A DNA stretch of 64,000 nucleotides from Pseudomonas kilonensis (GTDB lineage Bacteria > Pseudomonadota > Gammaproteobacteria > Pseudomonadales > Pseudomonadaceae). Positions 25,512-34,469 of the stretch are shown here, piece by piece (position 1 is the first letter of the stretch; each line of letters begins with the position of its first letter). The translations under genes and the position numbers were made by a program. The notes below the pieces were generated by a model, which was not told the origin of the DNA, searched no databases, and saw only the letters and a list, made by a program, of their open reading frames with translations. Location: the NCBI RefSeq assembly GCF_001269885.1, contig NZ_LHVH01000019.1, forward strand, positions 217,475 through 281,474. Direction: 5' to 3'.

Positions 25512-25853
25512 ATGGACAAACTCATCCCCGACCCACCCGTTCCACCGCTGCACCTGGACATCGCGGCCGACGCCAACGCCGAACGTGTCATCGATTCCTA
25601 TCTGAACCCTAAACCCGCCCAGCCTGACAAGAAGCCACCTCCAGAGCAGCTATTCGCCGTCGTGGAGGGTGTCGATGCTGAAAGCCTGTTGGCCAACCTC
25701 AGCGAAACCTTGGCCTCTGCCAATGCCATGGCCGGCGATTTGGCGTTCGACCTGGAGGATTCTCGACGGCATGTTGCACTAGGGCTGCAACAATTGATTG
25801 AACTAGGTCTGCTATTGGCAAACCGGGCGCTGGATGTCATCGACCCTAGATAA
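25512..25853 (+). CDS. DUF6124/DUF3077-family small protein
   Basis: A 113-residue acidic protein. It starts MDKLIPDPPVPP, has a central linker rich in Pro/Lys, and ends with a helical region (ESLLANLSETLASANAMAGD, RRHVALGLQQLIELGLLLANRALD). This is the pattern of small DUF6124/DUF3077 proteins found in multiple copies in fluorescent Pseudomonas; no function is established. AGGAG lies 6 bp ahead but is paired in the leader. The 11-bp hairpin at 25893-25922 may end the transcript. Confidence 0.8.
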   Translation: MDKLIPDPPVPPLHLDIAADANAERVIDSYLNPKPAQPDKKPPPEQLFAVVEGVDAESLLANLSETLASANAMAGDLAFDLEDSRRHVALGLQQLIELGLLLANRALDVIDPR

Positions 25854-25892
25854 GCGTTTGGTGGAATAGATTCCATTTTCCCAAGATGGATC

Positions 25893-25922
25893 GGGTCGGA
25901 AGCGAAGGGCTGCTTCCGACCC
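25893..25922. repeat. Perfect hairpin of a short interspersed repeat
   Basis: GGGTCGGAAGC (25893-25903) and GCTTCCGACCC (25912-25922) form an 11-bp stem with an 8-base loop, followed by AAAGCGGACATTG. The wording resembles the elements at 26261-26319 and 27281-27340 (shared GCTTCTGGCCGA / AGCTGCC / GCGGACATT-like words), so it is probably one member of a small non-coding repeat family. It may double as the terminator of the DUF6124 gene, although no T-run follows. Confidence 0.55.
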
Positions 25923-26040
25923 AAAGCGGACATTGCCAAGGGACGATTAGCAGATAGTGGTCGGAAACGTCACTGAAAGATTTTGAGGCGCAGAGGTTTA
26001 AATATAGAGTAATGACAGCTCTGGTTCGCTTGGTATTTGA

Positions 26041-26244
26041 ATGAACGATTCTTCCGATATTGACTGTGTAACCCTGAAGGTGACGAAGCGAGAGCTTAGG
26101 TATCTCATTGCATGTGGGCCAGCTCTCGCGCAGAACATTCCGTCCGAATCACTTCCTACATATTGTGGAATGACGAAAGACGAGATCATCGCCGTAACAC
26201 TGAAGCTGAGGGCGTTAGCGAATAGCCTGGGCGTAGACGTGTGA
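26041..26244 (+). CDS. Small hypothetical protein
   Basis: A 67-residue protein without a signal peptide, with a plausible soluble fold (IDCVTLKVTKRELRYLIACG, TKDEIIAVTLKLRALANSLGV: two amphipathic helices around a Pro-rich turn). Composition is that of a coding sequence rather than a repeat. The family is not recognised. There is no strong ribosome site. It could be a small regulator or immunity-type protein. Confidence 0.5.
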   Translation: MNDSSDIDCVTLKVTKRELRYLIACGPALAQNIPSESLPTYCGMTKDEIIAVTLKLRALANSLGVDV

Positions 26245-26260
26245 TCAGCATGCTGTCCAG

Positions 26261-26319
26261 CGTCCGCTTCTGGCCGATAGCTGCCTGTCGTGAGGGCTGC
26301 AATCGGCCAAGAACGGACG
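26261..26319. repeat. Imperfect palindrome of the same interspersed repeat
   Basis: CGTCCG (26261-26266) pairs with CGGACG (26314-26319) and GGCCGAT (26272-26278) with ATCGGCC (26302-26308), flanking AGCTGCCTGTCGTGAGGGCTGCA. The rest of 26245-26475 contains no gene I can support; it ends in CGCGTACGCTAACGTTATGCC just at the DUF805 stop. Confidence 0.5.
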
Positions 26320-26475
26320 TTTAGAGCAGAAAAATAAATCTGTTCTCTTTTCCCAATGGACATCACCGCGGCGTACGCAGGGCTATCGCGTGGTGCGCGC
26401 AGCGCTCTCTACAAAGGCACCTGAGCACTTGGGGCCGCGCAATGAGGCGAAGCATGGACTTCGCGTACGCTAACG

Positions 26476-27063
26476 TTATGCCTGAACCAATGCATTAAAG
26501 AACCACTCGTAGGGTGCCCGTGGGTTGTATTGGGGAAAATACACAACTAGCACGGTTGAAGTTACAAGCACCAGCACCACCAACAGCGCGGTAAGCAGCT
26601 TTACCGACGTCGAAAGAGGTGGATTGGGCGGGCCGTATTTATTAATCGCTTTACGCCCCGGAAGCATGAAGAGCGGAAGCGTTATCACAAAGCCGATAAC
26701 AGGGACTACGCTGAGAATTCCCCATATCATCGGACTCCAGCCTAGATCACGTGCCCTGCGTACCAGTAGAGACACGTTGAGCAGGATGGCAGGAACGACA
26801 ACGGTGACACCGACTATCAGCAAAACCACCAGTTGATGGCGCAACCCCACCATAAAGAACGTCAGCAAAATGCACGGAAGAACCAGCACCAAGGGCACAT
26901 GAATCAGCCAGAAGCGCGCCAGAGAAATACGCCCGGAAAAACCCAAAATCTTGGGGTTTGAAAACGTGACAACCTCGTCGTCAATCAGTTGGGCGTCGCC
27001 CGGTTGGTATGGGTTTTCGATTTCGCTGCTGATGCTGCCGAAAACGGGTTCTATCCGGGCCAT
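26476..27063 (-). CDS. DUF805-family membrane protein
   Basis: A 195-residue protein. After an acidic 40-residue cytoplasmic N-terminus (SEIENPYQPGDAQL), the DUF805 core starts FSGRISLARFWLIHV and has about four helices, with the conserved RRARDLGWSPM loop and GRKAINKYGPPNPP after helix four. An extra C-terminal helix (LLTALLVVLVLVTSTVLVVYF) follows. The function is unknown; DUF805 proteins are inner-membrane proteins, some phage-linked. It is monocistronic. Confidence 0.85.
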   Translation of the reverse strand: MARIEPVFGSISSEIENPYQPGDAQLIDDEVVTFSNPKILGFSGRISLARFWLIHVPLVLVLPCILLTFFMVGLRHQLVVLLIVGVTVVVPAILLNVSLLVRRARDLGWSPMIWGILSVVPVIGFVITLPLFMLPGRKAINKYGPPNPPLSTSVKLLTALLVVLVLVTSTVLVVYFPQYNPRAPYEWFFNALVQA

Positions 27064-27364
27064 TTAGTGCTATTCCCTTATGTTTGATGGTGCTATTCAC
27101 TTCACAACGTTTACGCCTCATATCTAATCGAAGGCCGGCATCAAACTCAAGAGAAAAGACGCTATCGTGTAAGGGGGGCTGTGTGCACCACAGCATGTGT
27201 GGGGCTGTCGCAAGGTGCGCGCCGTGCACCTTATGAAGCCGCTAGTAAAAAGGCGGGTCATGTCCCTACTCTGAACGACGGCTTCTGGGCCGAAAGCTGC
27301 CCGTTGTGAAGGACAGCTGACGACCCAAAACACCCACTTGCAGTTCACCCCAGGCCCTTCACGC
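27064..27364. other. Intergenic region with a third repeat-family fragment
   Basis: The 301 bp between the DUF805 gene start and the ABC transporter stop contains GGCTTCTGGGCCGAAAGCTGCCC near 27280-27302 and a trailing CTGACGACCCAAAACACCCAC. It is a degraded relative of the palindromic element at 26261-26319. Short reading frames here are typical translations of such repeats; I accept none as a gene. The region should also hold the DUF805 promoter. Confidence 0.45.
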
Positions 27365-29224
27365 TTAGACCTGATCCATCGCCTCCGTCACCCCCCGATC
27401 CTCACCCAGGAACCCACCACTCTGATGGTGCCACAGCCGCGCATAAATACCGTTCTTGGCGAGCAATTCAGCGTGGGTACCCTGTTCAATAATGCGCCCA
27501 TCATCCATGACAATCAGCCGATCCATCGCCGCAATCGTCGACAGTCGATGAGCAATGGCGATGACAGTTTTACCCTGCATCATTTCATCGAGGCTTTCCT
27601 GGATGGCCACTTCGACTTCCGAATCCAGCGCGCTGGTCGCCTCGTCGAGGAGCAGGATCGGGGCGTTCTTGAGCATCACCCGGGCAATCGCGACGCGCTG
27701 GCGCTGGCCGCCCGACAGCTTGATGCCGCGCTCGCCCACCAGGGTGTCGTAGCCGGAGTGACCTTGGCGGTCGCTCAGTTGGCTGATGAACTCATCGGCC
27801 TGGGCATTGGCCGCGGCACGGCGGATTTGCGCGTCGCTTGCATCGGGGCGGCCGTAGGCGATGTTGTCGCGAATGGAGCGGTGCAGCAGGGACGTATCCT
27901 GGGTGACCATGCCGATGGCGCTGCGCAGGCTGTCTTGCGTCACGTGCGCAATGTCTTGCCCGTCAATGCGAATCTGCCCGCTGTCGACGTCATAGAAGCG
28001 CAGCAGCAAGTTGATGAGCGTGGATTTGCCCGCGCCGGAACGGCCTACCAGGCCGATTTTCTCGCCCGGGCGAATGTTCAGGCTCAAGCCATCGAGCACC
28101 TGGCGTTCACCGTTGTAGTTGAAACTCACATTGTCGAAGGTGACCGCGCCGCCAGAGGTCTCCAGCCCCCCGGCGTCCGGCGCATCCTGCACCTTGGGGC
28201 CGCGGGTCAGGGTGGTCATGCCGTCCTGCACGGTGCCGATGCTCTCGAACAGCGAGGTCATTTGCCACATGATCCAGTGCGACATGCCATTGATACGCAA
28301 CGCCATGGCGGTGATTGCCGCCACGGCACCGGCGCCGACTTCACCCTGGTGCCACAGCCAAAGCGCATAACCGCCTGCGGCCATGATCAAGCCCACCACC
28401 AACGCCTGGTTGACGATCTCGAACTGGCTGACCAGGCGCATCTGGCGAAAGCCGGTCTGCTTGAAATCCTCCATGGCCGCGCGCGCGAAGTGCGCTTCAC
28501 GATTGGAATGGGAGAACAGCTTCACGGTGGTGATGTTGGTGTAGGCGTCCGAGATCCGTCCGGTCATCGAGGAGCGCGCATGGGCCTGTTCCTGTCCGAC
28601 TTTCCCCAGGCGGGGCACGAAGTAGAGCATGGCCAGCCCGAACAGCACGATCCAGGCAAGGAAAGGCAGCATCAGTTTCAGGGCGAAGCCGCCGGCCAAT
28701 GCGATGATCGCGATGAAATACACGCCGATCCCGGGTGCGATCTCGATCAGGGTGAACAGCACGTCGCGCACGGCCAGCGCCGTCTGCATCACCTTGGTGG
28801 TGACCCGGCCGGAGAACTCATCGGAAAAAAACGACAGGCTTTGCCGCAGCATCAGGCGGTGAAAGTCCCAACGCAGCCGCAGCGGCAGATTGATCGCCAA
28901 TACCTGGTGCTGCACCATCGTACGCAGCGCCACCAGCCCGATGCTGGCCACCATGACGATGCCCATACCCCACAGCACGCGACTTTCCTGCGCCGCCGCC
29001 TCACCACCGGCTTGCCAGGTCGAGAGCAGGTCCACGACCTGACCGAGGAAAGAAAACAGCCAGGCTTCGTAGATCGACACACCGGCGCTGAGCAGCGCAA
29101 ACGCAAGGATGTAACCGCGGGCGCCCCGTGTGCACGCCCACAGAAACCGAGCCAGGCCTGCGGGTGGCGGCGGTACCTCGTCGGGCGGGAAGGGGTCGAG
29201 TCTTTGTTCAAACACGCGAAGCAT
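27365..29224 (-). CDS. ABC exporter, fused permease-ATPase (MsbA/MdlB-like)
   Basis: A 619-residue half-transporter. Six helices in residues about 40-330 form the type I exporter membrane domain. The ATPase domain has Walker A GRSGAGKST, Q-loop TQDTSLL, ABC signature LSGGQRQR, Walker B ILLLDEATSALD and the H-loop AHRLST. The ATG at 29224 (MLRVFEQRLDP) is preferred because GGAG lies 9 bp before it. Family members export lipids or drugs, or belong to the poorly known YheI/MdlB set. No dedicated partner or regulator is adjacent. Confidence 0.92.
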   Translation of the reverse strand: MLRVFEQRLDPFPPDEVPPPPAGLARFLWACTRGARGYILAFALLSAGVSIYEAWLFSFLGQVVDLLSTWQAGGEAAAQESRVLWGMGIVMVASIGLVALRTMVQHQVLAINLPLRLRWDFHRLMLRQSLSFFSDEFSGRVTTKVMQTALAVRDVLFTLIEIAPGIGVYFIAIIALAGGFALKLMLPFLAWIVLFGLAMLYFVPRLGKVGQEQAHARSSMTGRISDAYTNITTVKLFSHSNREAHFARAAMEDFKQTGFRQMRLVSQFEIVNQALVVGLIMAAGGYALWLWHQGEVGAGAVAAITAMALRINGMSHWIMWQMTSLFESIGTVQDGMTTLTRGPKVQDAPDAGGLETSGGAVTFDNVSFNYNGERQVLDGLSLNIRPGEKIGLVGRSGAGKSTLINLLLRFYDVDSGQIRIDGQDIAHVTQDSLRSAIGMVTQDTSLLHRSIRDNIAYGRPDASDAQIRRAAANAQADEFISQLSDRQGHSGYDTLVGERGIKLSGGQRQRVAIARVMLKNAPILLLDEATSALDSEVEVAIQESLDEMMQGKTVIAIAHRLSTIAAMDRLIVMDDGRIIEQGTHAELLAKNGIYARLWHHQSGGFLGEDRGVTEAMDQV

Positions 29225-29313
29225 GGGGGTCTCCAAAACGATCAATTAAGGAGATTCTGCCATTTAAAGGTGGCTTTGAGGGTTCTGTGGCGCCGCTGTC
29301 GAATTGACTGCTC

Positions 29314-30273
29314 TCAGGGATTGGAGCTCATCCGGCCCCGGATCGCCATGCGCAGACAACCCCAGGCGATGAATCCGATGATCAACACCTCGGCCATGCC
29401 CACCAGCATGTTGAATGAGAAGGTGAGCGGTTGCTCGGCCCAGTAGAAGGTGGTCGTGCCCGTTCGACCGCCGACCCGCAGCCGCCCGGCAAACAGAGCG
29501 GGCACCAATGCGATGACGCGACTCAGCTCCAATAGTGCCAGGAAAACACCCATTAGAAGGAGCAGGGCGCGTGCGGGCGTGCCGAGTTTTTCGGTGGCTT
29601 CATGGGCAGGCGTGAGCCCCTTGGCTTTGCGCTGCCTGGCTTCCCTCACCGCTTTACCGCTGGTTGGGGCTGGAGCAGGCCTGTAGGTTGCCTTCTTCAC
29701 ACCCGCCGTCGAGCCCACCACGACTTCGGTGGGCACTGCCACGTTCAGGTAGTCGGCCAGCTCACGCAACCACAAGTCGGTGCGTTGACTTCCTGGCACC
29801 ACCGGAACGTTGTCGGTCGTCAGGCGGTGTTCGCTGCCATCGCGCATCACCAGCCACAGTTGGGTGTAGGCGGGCTCGGCATCTTGGCGGCGGCGAAGTT
29901 CGAGGCATTTGGGGGTATCGATTCTAAACACCGAATGCACACGCTCGCGGCGCCCAAAAAAGTTTCGGGTGCGGCGCTTGCCTTCACCGTCGCGTCGCGA
30001 TAACAGCAAGGTCTCGCGGATGCCGGTGTACACCATCAGGAGGAGGCCGAGTGCAGGAATCAGCAGCAGCCCGAGCACGATCAGCAGTGAAGTCAGCGGA
30101 TCCAGGTCAGTCAGGGGCGAGCCTTCATCAGCGATCACAAACACGGCTAACGCCATCGGCATGATGAAGGCTAGCGCGCCGGTCAGCAGTACGAAGGCGC
30201 TCTGCACCAGATTGCGCGAGTGGATGTACAGGTCATCCTGGGCGGTGCGCTCGAACCGATGTCCAAACAACAT
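29314..30273 (-). CDS. Membrane protein of unknown function
   Basis: A 319-residue protein with two helices near residues 23-45 and 55-80, a central cytoplasmic region of about 150 residues (FGRRERVHSVFRID, WLVMRDGSEHRLTTDNVPVV, Lys/Arg-rich stretch REARQRKAKG) and two C-terminal helices (LLLLMGVFLALLELSRVIALV and MLVGMAEVLIIGFIAWG). The start at 30273 has a perfect AGGAGGT 6 bp ahead; the extra upstream reading frame is basic and non-hydrophobic and is discarded. I do not recognise the family. It lies 89 bp upstream of the ABC exporter in the same direction and may be co-expressed. Confidence 0.7.
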   Translation of the reverse strand: MLFGHRFERTAQDDLYIHSRNLVQSAFVLLTGALAFIMPMALAVFVIADEGSPLTDLDPLTSLLIVLGLLLIPALGLLLMVYTGIRETLLLSRRDGEGKRRTRNFFGRRERVHSVFRIDTPKCLELRRRQDAEPAYTQLWLVMRDGSEHRLTTDNVPVVPGSQRTDLWLRELADYLNVAVPTEVVVGSTAGVKKATYRPAPAPTSGKAVREARQRKAKGLTPAHEATEKLGTPARALLLLMGVFLALLELSRVIALVPALFAGRLRVGGRTGTTTFYWAEQPLTFSFNMLVGMAEVLIIGFIAWGCLRMAIRGRMSSNP

Positions 30274-30387
30274 GCAGACCTCCTGGTGCGCCGCTTTTAG
30301 ATCGATCAATGGGGCGTACAAGCAGTGGCACGCCGCAGGCCTGGATCGTGTTTTACGCCGCGCAGAATACCTCATGCCCAGACAAAA

Positions 30388-31272
30388 TCACTCCGCGCTC
30401 AACTCCCACAACACATCCAGCACATGTTGCGTAGGCCGTTCGATGTCCCGACTGCGGTGGGCAATACCCAGTTGACGCCACAATAAGGGCTTTAATGGCC
30501 GCATGACGATCCTGTTATCGAGCAATGGCGTGGCCGCCTCATGGGGCAACAACGTCGCACCATATCCCGCCGCCACCAGGCTTTTGATCGCGTCGTTGTA
30601 GTTCAGTTGAATGCGCGGCGCAGGCTGCTGCCCATCGCTGGCGAACCACTCCGCCGTCAAGCGCGAAAGGCGTGTGGTGGCGTCATTCAAAATCAATGGT
30701 TGAGCGGACAGCCAGTCGGGGGTCACAACCTCCGGGGACTCCCAGCGAGCCGGCAAGAAGGCCATGACCGGGTCCCGTCGCCACGGCTCGATCCGCAAAC
30801 CCTTCACCGGGGACTGCGGCAGCGCGACCAAACCAACCTCCAAAGCGCCCTCGGCAAGTTTCTTCAAGGTTTCCTGGGAGGTGAGCACTGCGACTTGTAC
30901 ATCGATCGCGGGGTGGCGTTGGCTCAATGTCTCCAACGCATGCGGCAGCAACTGTGCGATGGCCCCTGTGGAGGCGCCTAGCCGCACACGCCCGGCCAAT
31001 CCTTGAACCTGACGTTCGACGTCCTCAAGCGCCTGCTCTGCATCTGCCAATAGGCGCCGCGCGCGTTCTACCAGCGTGTTCCCTATCGCTGAAGGCTGAA
31101 CGCGGCCACGCGTGCGTGACAACAGCTTGCCGCCCACGCGCGCCTCCAGGTCGGCGATATGCAGACTGACGGTGGGCGGCGCAAGGTGCAGCGCACGAGC
31201 GGCCTCGGCAAACGATCCCAGGTCGGCAATCGCCACCAGCGTGCGCAGACGGTCCAGGCTGATTTCGCGCAT
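30388..31272 (-). CDS. LysR-family regulator divergent from argC
   Basis: A 294-residue LysR protein: HTH residues 5-65 (LDRLRTLVAIADLGSFAEAA, APPTVSLHIADLEARVGGKL), then an effector domain (AGRVRLGASTGAIAQLLPHAL, GLVALPQSPVKGL). It is divergent from the type-2 argC gene with 113 bp between starts, including the AT-rich TTTATAAATTCAAC, so argC is its probable target. Confidence 0.9.
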   Translation of the reverse strand: MREISLDRLRTLVAIADLGSFAEAARALHLAPPTVSLHIADLEARVGGKLLSRTRGRVQPSAIGNTLVERARRLLADAEQALEDVERQVQGLAGRVRLGASTGAIAQLLPHALETLSQRHPAIDVQVAVLTSQETLKKLAEGALEVGLVALPQSPVKGLRIEPWRRDPVMAFLPARWESPEVVTPDWLSAQPLILNDATTRLSRLTAEWFASDGQQPAPRIQLNYNDAIKSLVAAGYGATLLPHEAATPLLDNRIVMRPLKPLLWRQLGIAHRSRDIERPTQHVLDVLWELSAE

Positions 31273-31385
31273 GAGGATTTCCTTGTTCAGAAAAACTGAA
31301 TTTCATCGTTTATAAATTCAACTTTTCCTATCTTAGAGCGTCGCTGAAGATTGGGCTCCTGATTTCCAATGTCCGAGAGCATTCC

Positions 31386-32315
31386 ATGGCAAGTCCCCTT
31401 GTATTCATCGATGGCGACCAAGGCACCACCGGGTTGCAAATCCACCAACGTCTGCGCGAGCGCAGCGATCTGCGGCTTTTCACACTCAGCCCTGAACATC
31501 GCAAGGATCCGCAACGTCGCGCCGAAGCCATCAACCACTGCGACATCGCGATTCTCTGCTTGCCCGACCAAGCCGCCCGCGACGCTGTAGCGACCCTCGA
31601 AAATTCCGCCGTTCGGGTGATCGATGCGAGTTCGGCGCACCGCACCCATGCAGACTGGACCTATGGATTCGCAGAGATGAATCCGCAACAGGCCCAGCGC
31701 ATCGCCGCTGCGCGGCGGGTCAGCAATCCCGGTTGCTATCCAACGGGGGCGATTGGGTTGCTGCGGCCATTGCTGGAGGCCGGATTAGTGCCCAGCGATT
31801 ACCCGCTGAACATTCATGCCGTGTCGGGTTATTCCGGAAAAGGACGCGTCGGCGTGCAAGAGCATGAGGGAGCAGGCGCAGCTCAAGCGTCAGCGTTTCA
31901 GGTCTATGGGCTGGGGCTGGCACACAAACATATTCCGGAGATTCAGCAGCAAAGCGGGCTGACGGAGCGGCCGATGTTTGTGCCGGCCTATGGCGCTTTT
32001 CGGCAGGGGATCGTGCTGACCATACCCTTGCAAACCCGGTTGTTGGCGCCAGGCGTGAGCGCGGTGCAGTTGCATGCCTGTCTGATGCAGCACTACGCCG
32101 ATACGCGCCATGTACAGGTGATGTCGATGCAAGAAGCTAAAGCGTTGACGTCCCTTGATCCTCAAGCGCTTAACGGAACCGATGATTTGCGCTTGTCGGT
32201 GTTCGAGAATGATGAGACCGGGCAAGTTTTGCTGGCCGCGGTGTTTGACAATCTTGGGAAGGGCGCCGCTGGCGCGGCGGTGCAGAATCTGAACTTGATG
32301 CTTGCAGGCGCATGA
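31386..32315 (+). CDS. argC: N-acetyl-gamma-glutamyl-phosphate reductase, type 2
   Basis: A 309-residue type-2 (short) ArgC. It starts [18 protein letters not shown] (NADP fold), has the catalytic Cys in [11 protein letters not shown] near residue 117, [10 protein letters not shown] and HKHIPEIQQ. It reduces N-acetyl-glutamyl phosphate in arginine synthesis. The core argC of Pseudomonas is the longer type 1 form, so this is probably a second copy acquired or kept for special conditions. It is monocistronic and divergent from a LysR gene. Confidence 0.9.
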   Translation: MASPLVFIDGDQGTTGLQIHQRLRERSDLRLFTLSPEHRKDPQRRAEAINHCDIAILCLPDQAARDAVATLENSAVRVIDASSAHRTHADWTYGFAEMNPQQAQRIAAARRVSNPGCYPTGAIGLLRPLLEAGLVPSDYPLNIHAVSGYSGKGRVGVQEHEGAGAAQASAFQVYGLGLAHKHIPEIQQQSGLTERPMFVPAYGAFRQGIVLTIPLQTRLLAPGVSAVQLHACLMQHYADTRHVQVMSMQEAKALTSLDPQALNGTDDLRLSVFENDETGQVLLAAVFDNLGKGAAGAAVQNLNLMLAGA

Positions 32316-32343
32316 CCGAGCAAATCAGCCCGAAGCCCTGACT

Positions 32344-33135
32344 TCAATGGGTAGCGGGAATATTCTGTTTGGGCATGAAGAATCGAGCAAATAGCTCAGA
32401 TTGTGACTTGATATTTAATTTAGCGTAAATGTTGCGGCGGTGAACCTTTATGGTCTCCGCCGAGAGGGACAGCTTTCCGGCTATTTCCTTATTGGAGAAG
32501 CCGCTGAGTAACAAACGGAGTACGTCACTCTCGCGTGCTGTTATTTGGGTGCCAAGCTGATTGACCGTTTCCGGCCACAGAGGCGGCTCAGTCAGGGTTT
32601 TCTCTACGTCAGTTTCAAAACCCATGCGCTGATGCATCAATGCAGTGACCCACGGTTTGATGATGTCAAGCATGGTTATCTGTTCTTGGCTAAAGCGGAC
32701 TTTGCTGCCAATGGAAATGCACAATGTTCTATTGGTGTCGAGCTGGACATTGTACTGTGCTTCATCCATGGAAATGTATTGTGCAAAATATTTGTGGTAG
32801 TACTCGGTTTCAAGAAAGTACTCGGGTGCAATATCCAATAGATGAAAGAAGCCGCTCTGTGGGTTTTCTCGATTAGCTATATAAAATGGATCAAGTAGAT
32901 AAAGCCCCTTTACGTAACGATGAGTGAACGCGTCAATCTCTTCCGCATCTGCTACCTCAGGAAGACTAACGACCTGTACGTGTTGATTGCTGAAAATCAA
33001 TACAACCCAATTATCGATTTGCACGTACTCATTTAACGTGCGAACAAGTGAACTCCAGAAGTCTGGACGGTTCAACTGCATGATCAGCTTTCCAATCGAT
33101 CGATGCCAAGCCAGGCTGTGAAGGTCAAACGGCAT
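32344..33135 (-). CDS. LuxR-family transcription regulator
   Basis: A 263-residue regulator with a C-terminal LuxR/FixJ HTH at about residues 195-255 (ITARESDVLRLLLSGFSNKEI, LSLSAETIKVHRRNIYAKL). The N-terminal 180 residues do not match the acyl-homoserine-lactone or receiver domains; they resemble the uncharacterised N-terminus of LuxR regulators linked to polyamine or amino-acid genes. It is divergent from a putrescine-type binding-protein gene with 138 bp between, the likely target. Lower GC suggests acquisition. Confidence 0.87.
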   Translation of the reverse strand: MPFDLHSLAWHRSIGKLIMQLNRPDFWSSLVRTLNEYVQIDNWVVLIFSNQHVQVVSLPEVADAEEIDAFTHRYVKGLYLLDPFYIANRENPQSGFFHLLDIAPEYFLETEYYHKYFAQYISMDEAQYNVQLDTNRTLCISIGSKVRFSQEQITMLDIIKPWVTALMHQRMGFETDVEKTLTEPPLWPETVNQLGTQITARESDVLRLLLSGFSNKEIAGKLSLSAETIKVHRRNIYAKLNIKSQSELFARFFMPKQNIPATH

Positions 33136-33273
33136 TTTCTACCCCTTTAGGGTTAGGGATTGGCAGGTCAAGGGTAAGTATTCGTAGGTATTTACTATTC
33201 GGTAACACCCGGTATATTCGCTGCCAGGGTTAACGATGGCCATGAGGGCATATCGTCTTGACAAGGATGTTGC

Positions 33274-34377
33274 ATGAGAAAGTCACATTTGCGAACCATT
33301 TTTTCCGCCTCGCTTCTCTGTGCCGGGATAAGTACATCAGCAGCGGCTGTAGAGCCCGGGATGTATCTGTATAACTGGTTCGGGTTGCTTGCGCCGGAGA
33401 CGCCAAAGGAATTTGAACAGGAAACTGGCACGAGCGTGCATATGGATGCGTTCGACAGCGCTGAAATCATGCAGAGCAAGGTCATGGCTGGGCGCACCGG
33501 GTATGACGTGGTTGTGGCTACCTCCAATGTGTTGCCAAGCCTGATCCAGGCGGGAGTCCTTCAGCCGTTGGATCGTAGCCAGCTGAGTAACTTTTCACAC
33601 ATCGATCCTGAGCTCTTGGCCCAGCTCGCGGTCAATGACCCTGGTAACCGCTACGCCGTACCTTATCTATGGGGCACTACCGGCATTGGTTATGACGTTG
33701 ACAAAGTCAGGGGCGCGTTGGGTGATAATGCGCCGGTCAATAGCTGGGATCTGATCTTCAAAGAAGAAAACATTAGTAAGCTCCAGTCGTGTGGGGTGGC
33801 AATGCTTGACTCTCCAAGTGAGATCATTTCCATTGCTTTGAATTACCTGGGGCTCCCTAGCAACAGCAAGAACCCGGATGATTACCAGAAAGCCCAAGCC
33901 TTGCTGTTGAAAATTCGCCCTTATGTCCTCTATTTCGACTCCTCCAGAATCGACGCCGACCTGGCTGACGGCAATATCTGTGCAGTTGTGGGATGGGCTA
34001 ATGGTGCCCTTGCTGCACAGGCCAGCAACGAGAAGACCAACACCGGGCGCAAGATCGCCTACAGCCTTCCTCGCGAAGGCGCGCTGTCTTGGTCGGAGAA
34101 TCTGGTTTTGCTGAAAGATGCTCCCCATCCAAAAGAAGGTATGGCGTTCATTAATTACATGATGCGACCAGAAGTTATCGCCAAGACCTCAAACCACACG
34201 CTATACCCTAACGCCAATAAAGATGCCGCTGAGTTTGTCGAGCAGAAGCTGCGAGACAACCCTTGGATTTATCCAGACAAAAAGACGATCGCTACACTTA
34301 TTCCACTTGAGCCACTGCCATTGAAACTGGAGCGGATCCGCACGCGGATCTGGACCAAAGTGAAGAGTGGTGTCTGA
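33274..34377 (+). CDS. Polyamine-type ABC substrate-binding protein (PotF/SpuD-like), orphan
   Basis: A 367-residue periplasmic protein. The signal peptide ends near ISTSAAA-VEP and the mature part follows the PotF/SpuD pattern: LYNWFGLLAPETPKEFEQETG, FDSAEIMQSKVMAGRTGYDVVVATSNV, VPYLWGTTGIGYDVDKV, and GMAFINYMMRPEVIA. SpuD/PotF bind spermidine or putrescine. No permease or ATPase gene is adjacent, so it must work with components encoded elsewhere or act in sensing with the divergent LuxR protein. Binding specificity is inference. Confidence 0.88.
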   Translation: MRKSHLRTIFSASLLCAGISTSAAAVEPGMYLYNWFGLLAPETPKEFEQETGTSVHMDAFDSAEIMQSKVMAGRTGYDVVVATSNVLPSLIQAGVLQPLDRSQLSNFSHIDPELLAQLAVNDPGNRYAVPYLWGTTGIGYDVDKVRGALGDNAPVNSWDLIFKEENISKLQSCGVAMLDSPSEIISIALNYLGLPSNSKNPDDYQKAQALLLKIRPYVLYFDSSRIDADLADGNICAVVGWANGALAAQASNEKTNTGRKIAYSLPREGALSWSENLVLLKDAPHPKEGMAFINYMMRPEVIAKTSNHTLYPNANKDAAEFVEQKLRDNPWIYPDKKTIATLIPLEPLPLKLERIRTRIWTKVKSGV

Positions 34378-34469
34378 TCTGACTTGATTTGTCGCCTGAT
34401 GCTCGATGCAAGCCTTTATTTCATACATGGGCGTGGGGCGAACAGTAGGTTTTAAAAAGAGAACAGCGG

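Noticed and set aside
27338..29446. 702-codon plus-strand frame across the ABC exporter
   Set aside because: Antisense to Walker A/B-bearing gene; composition rich in His, Gln and Arg without a known fold.
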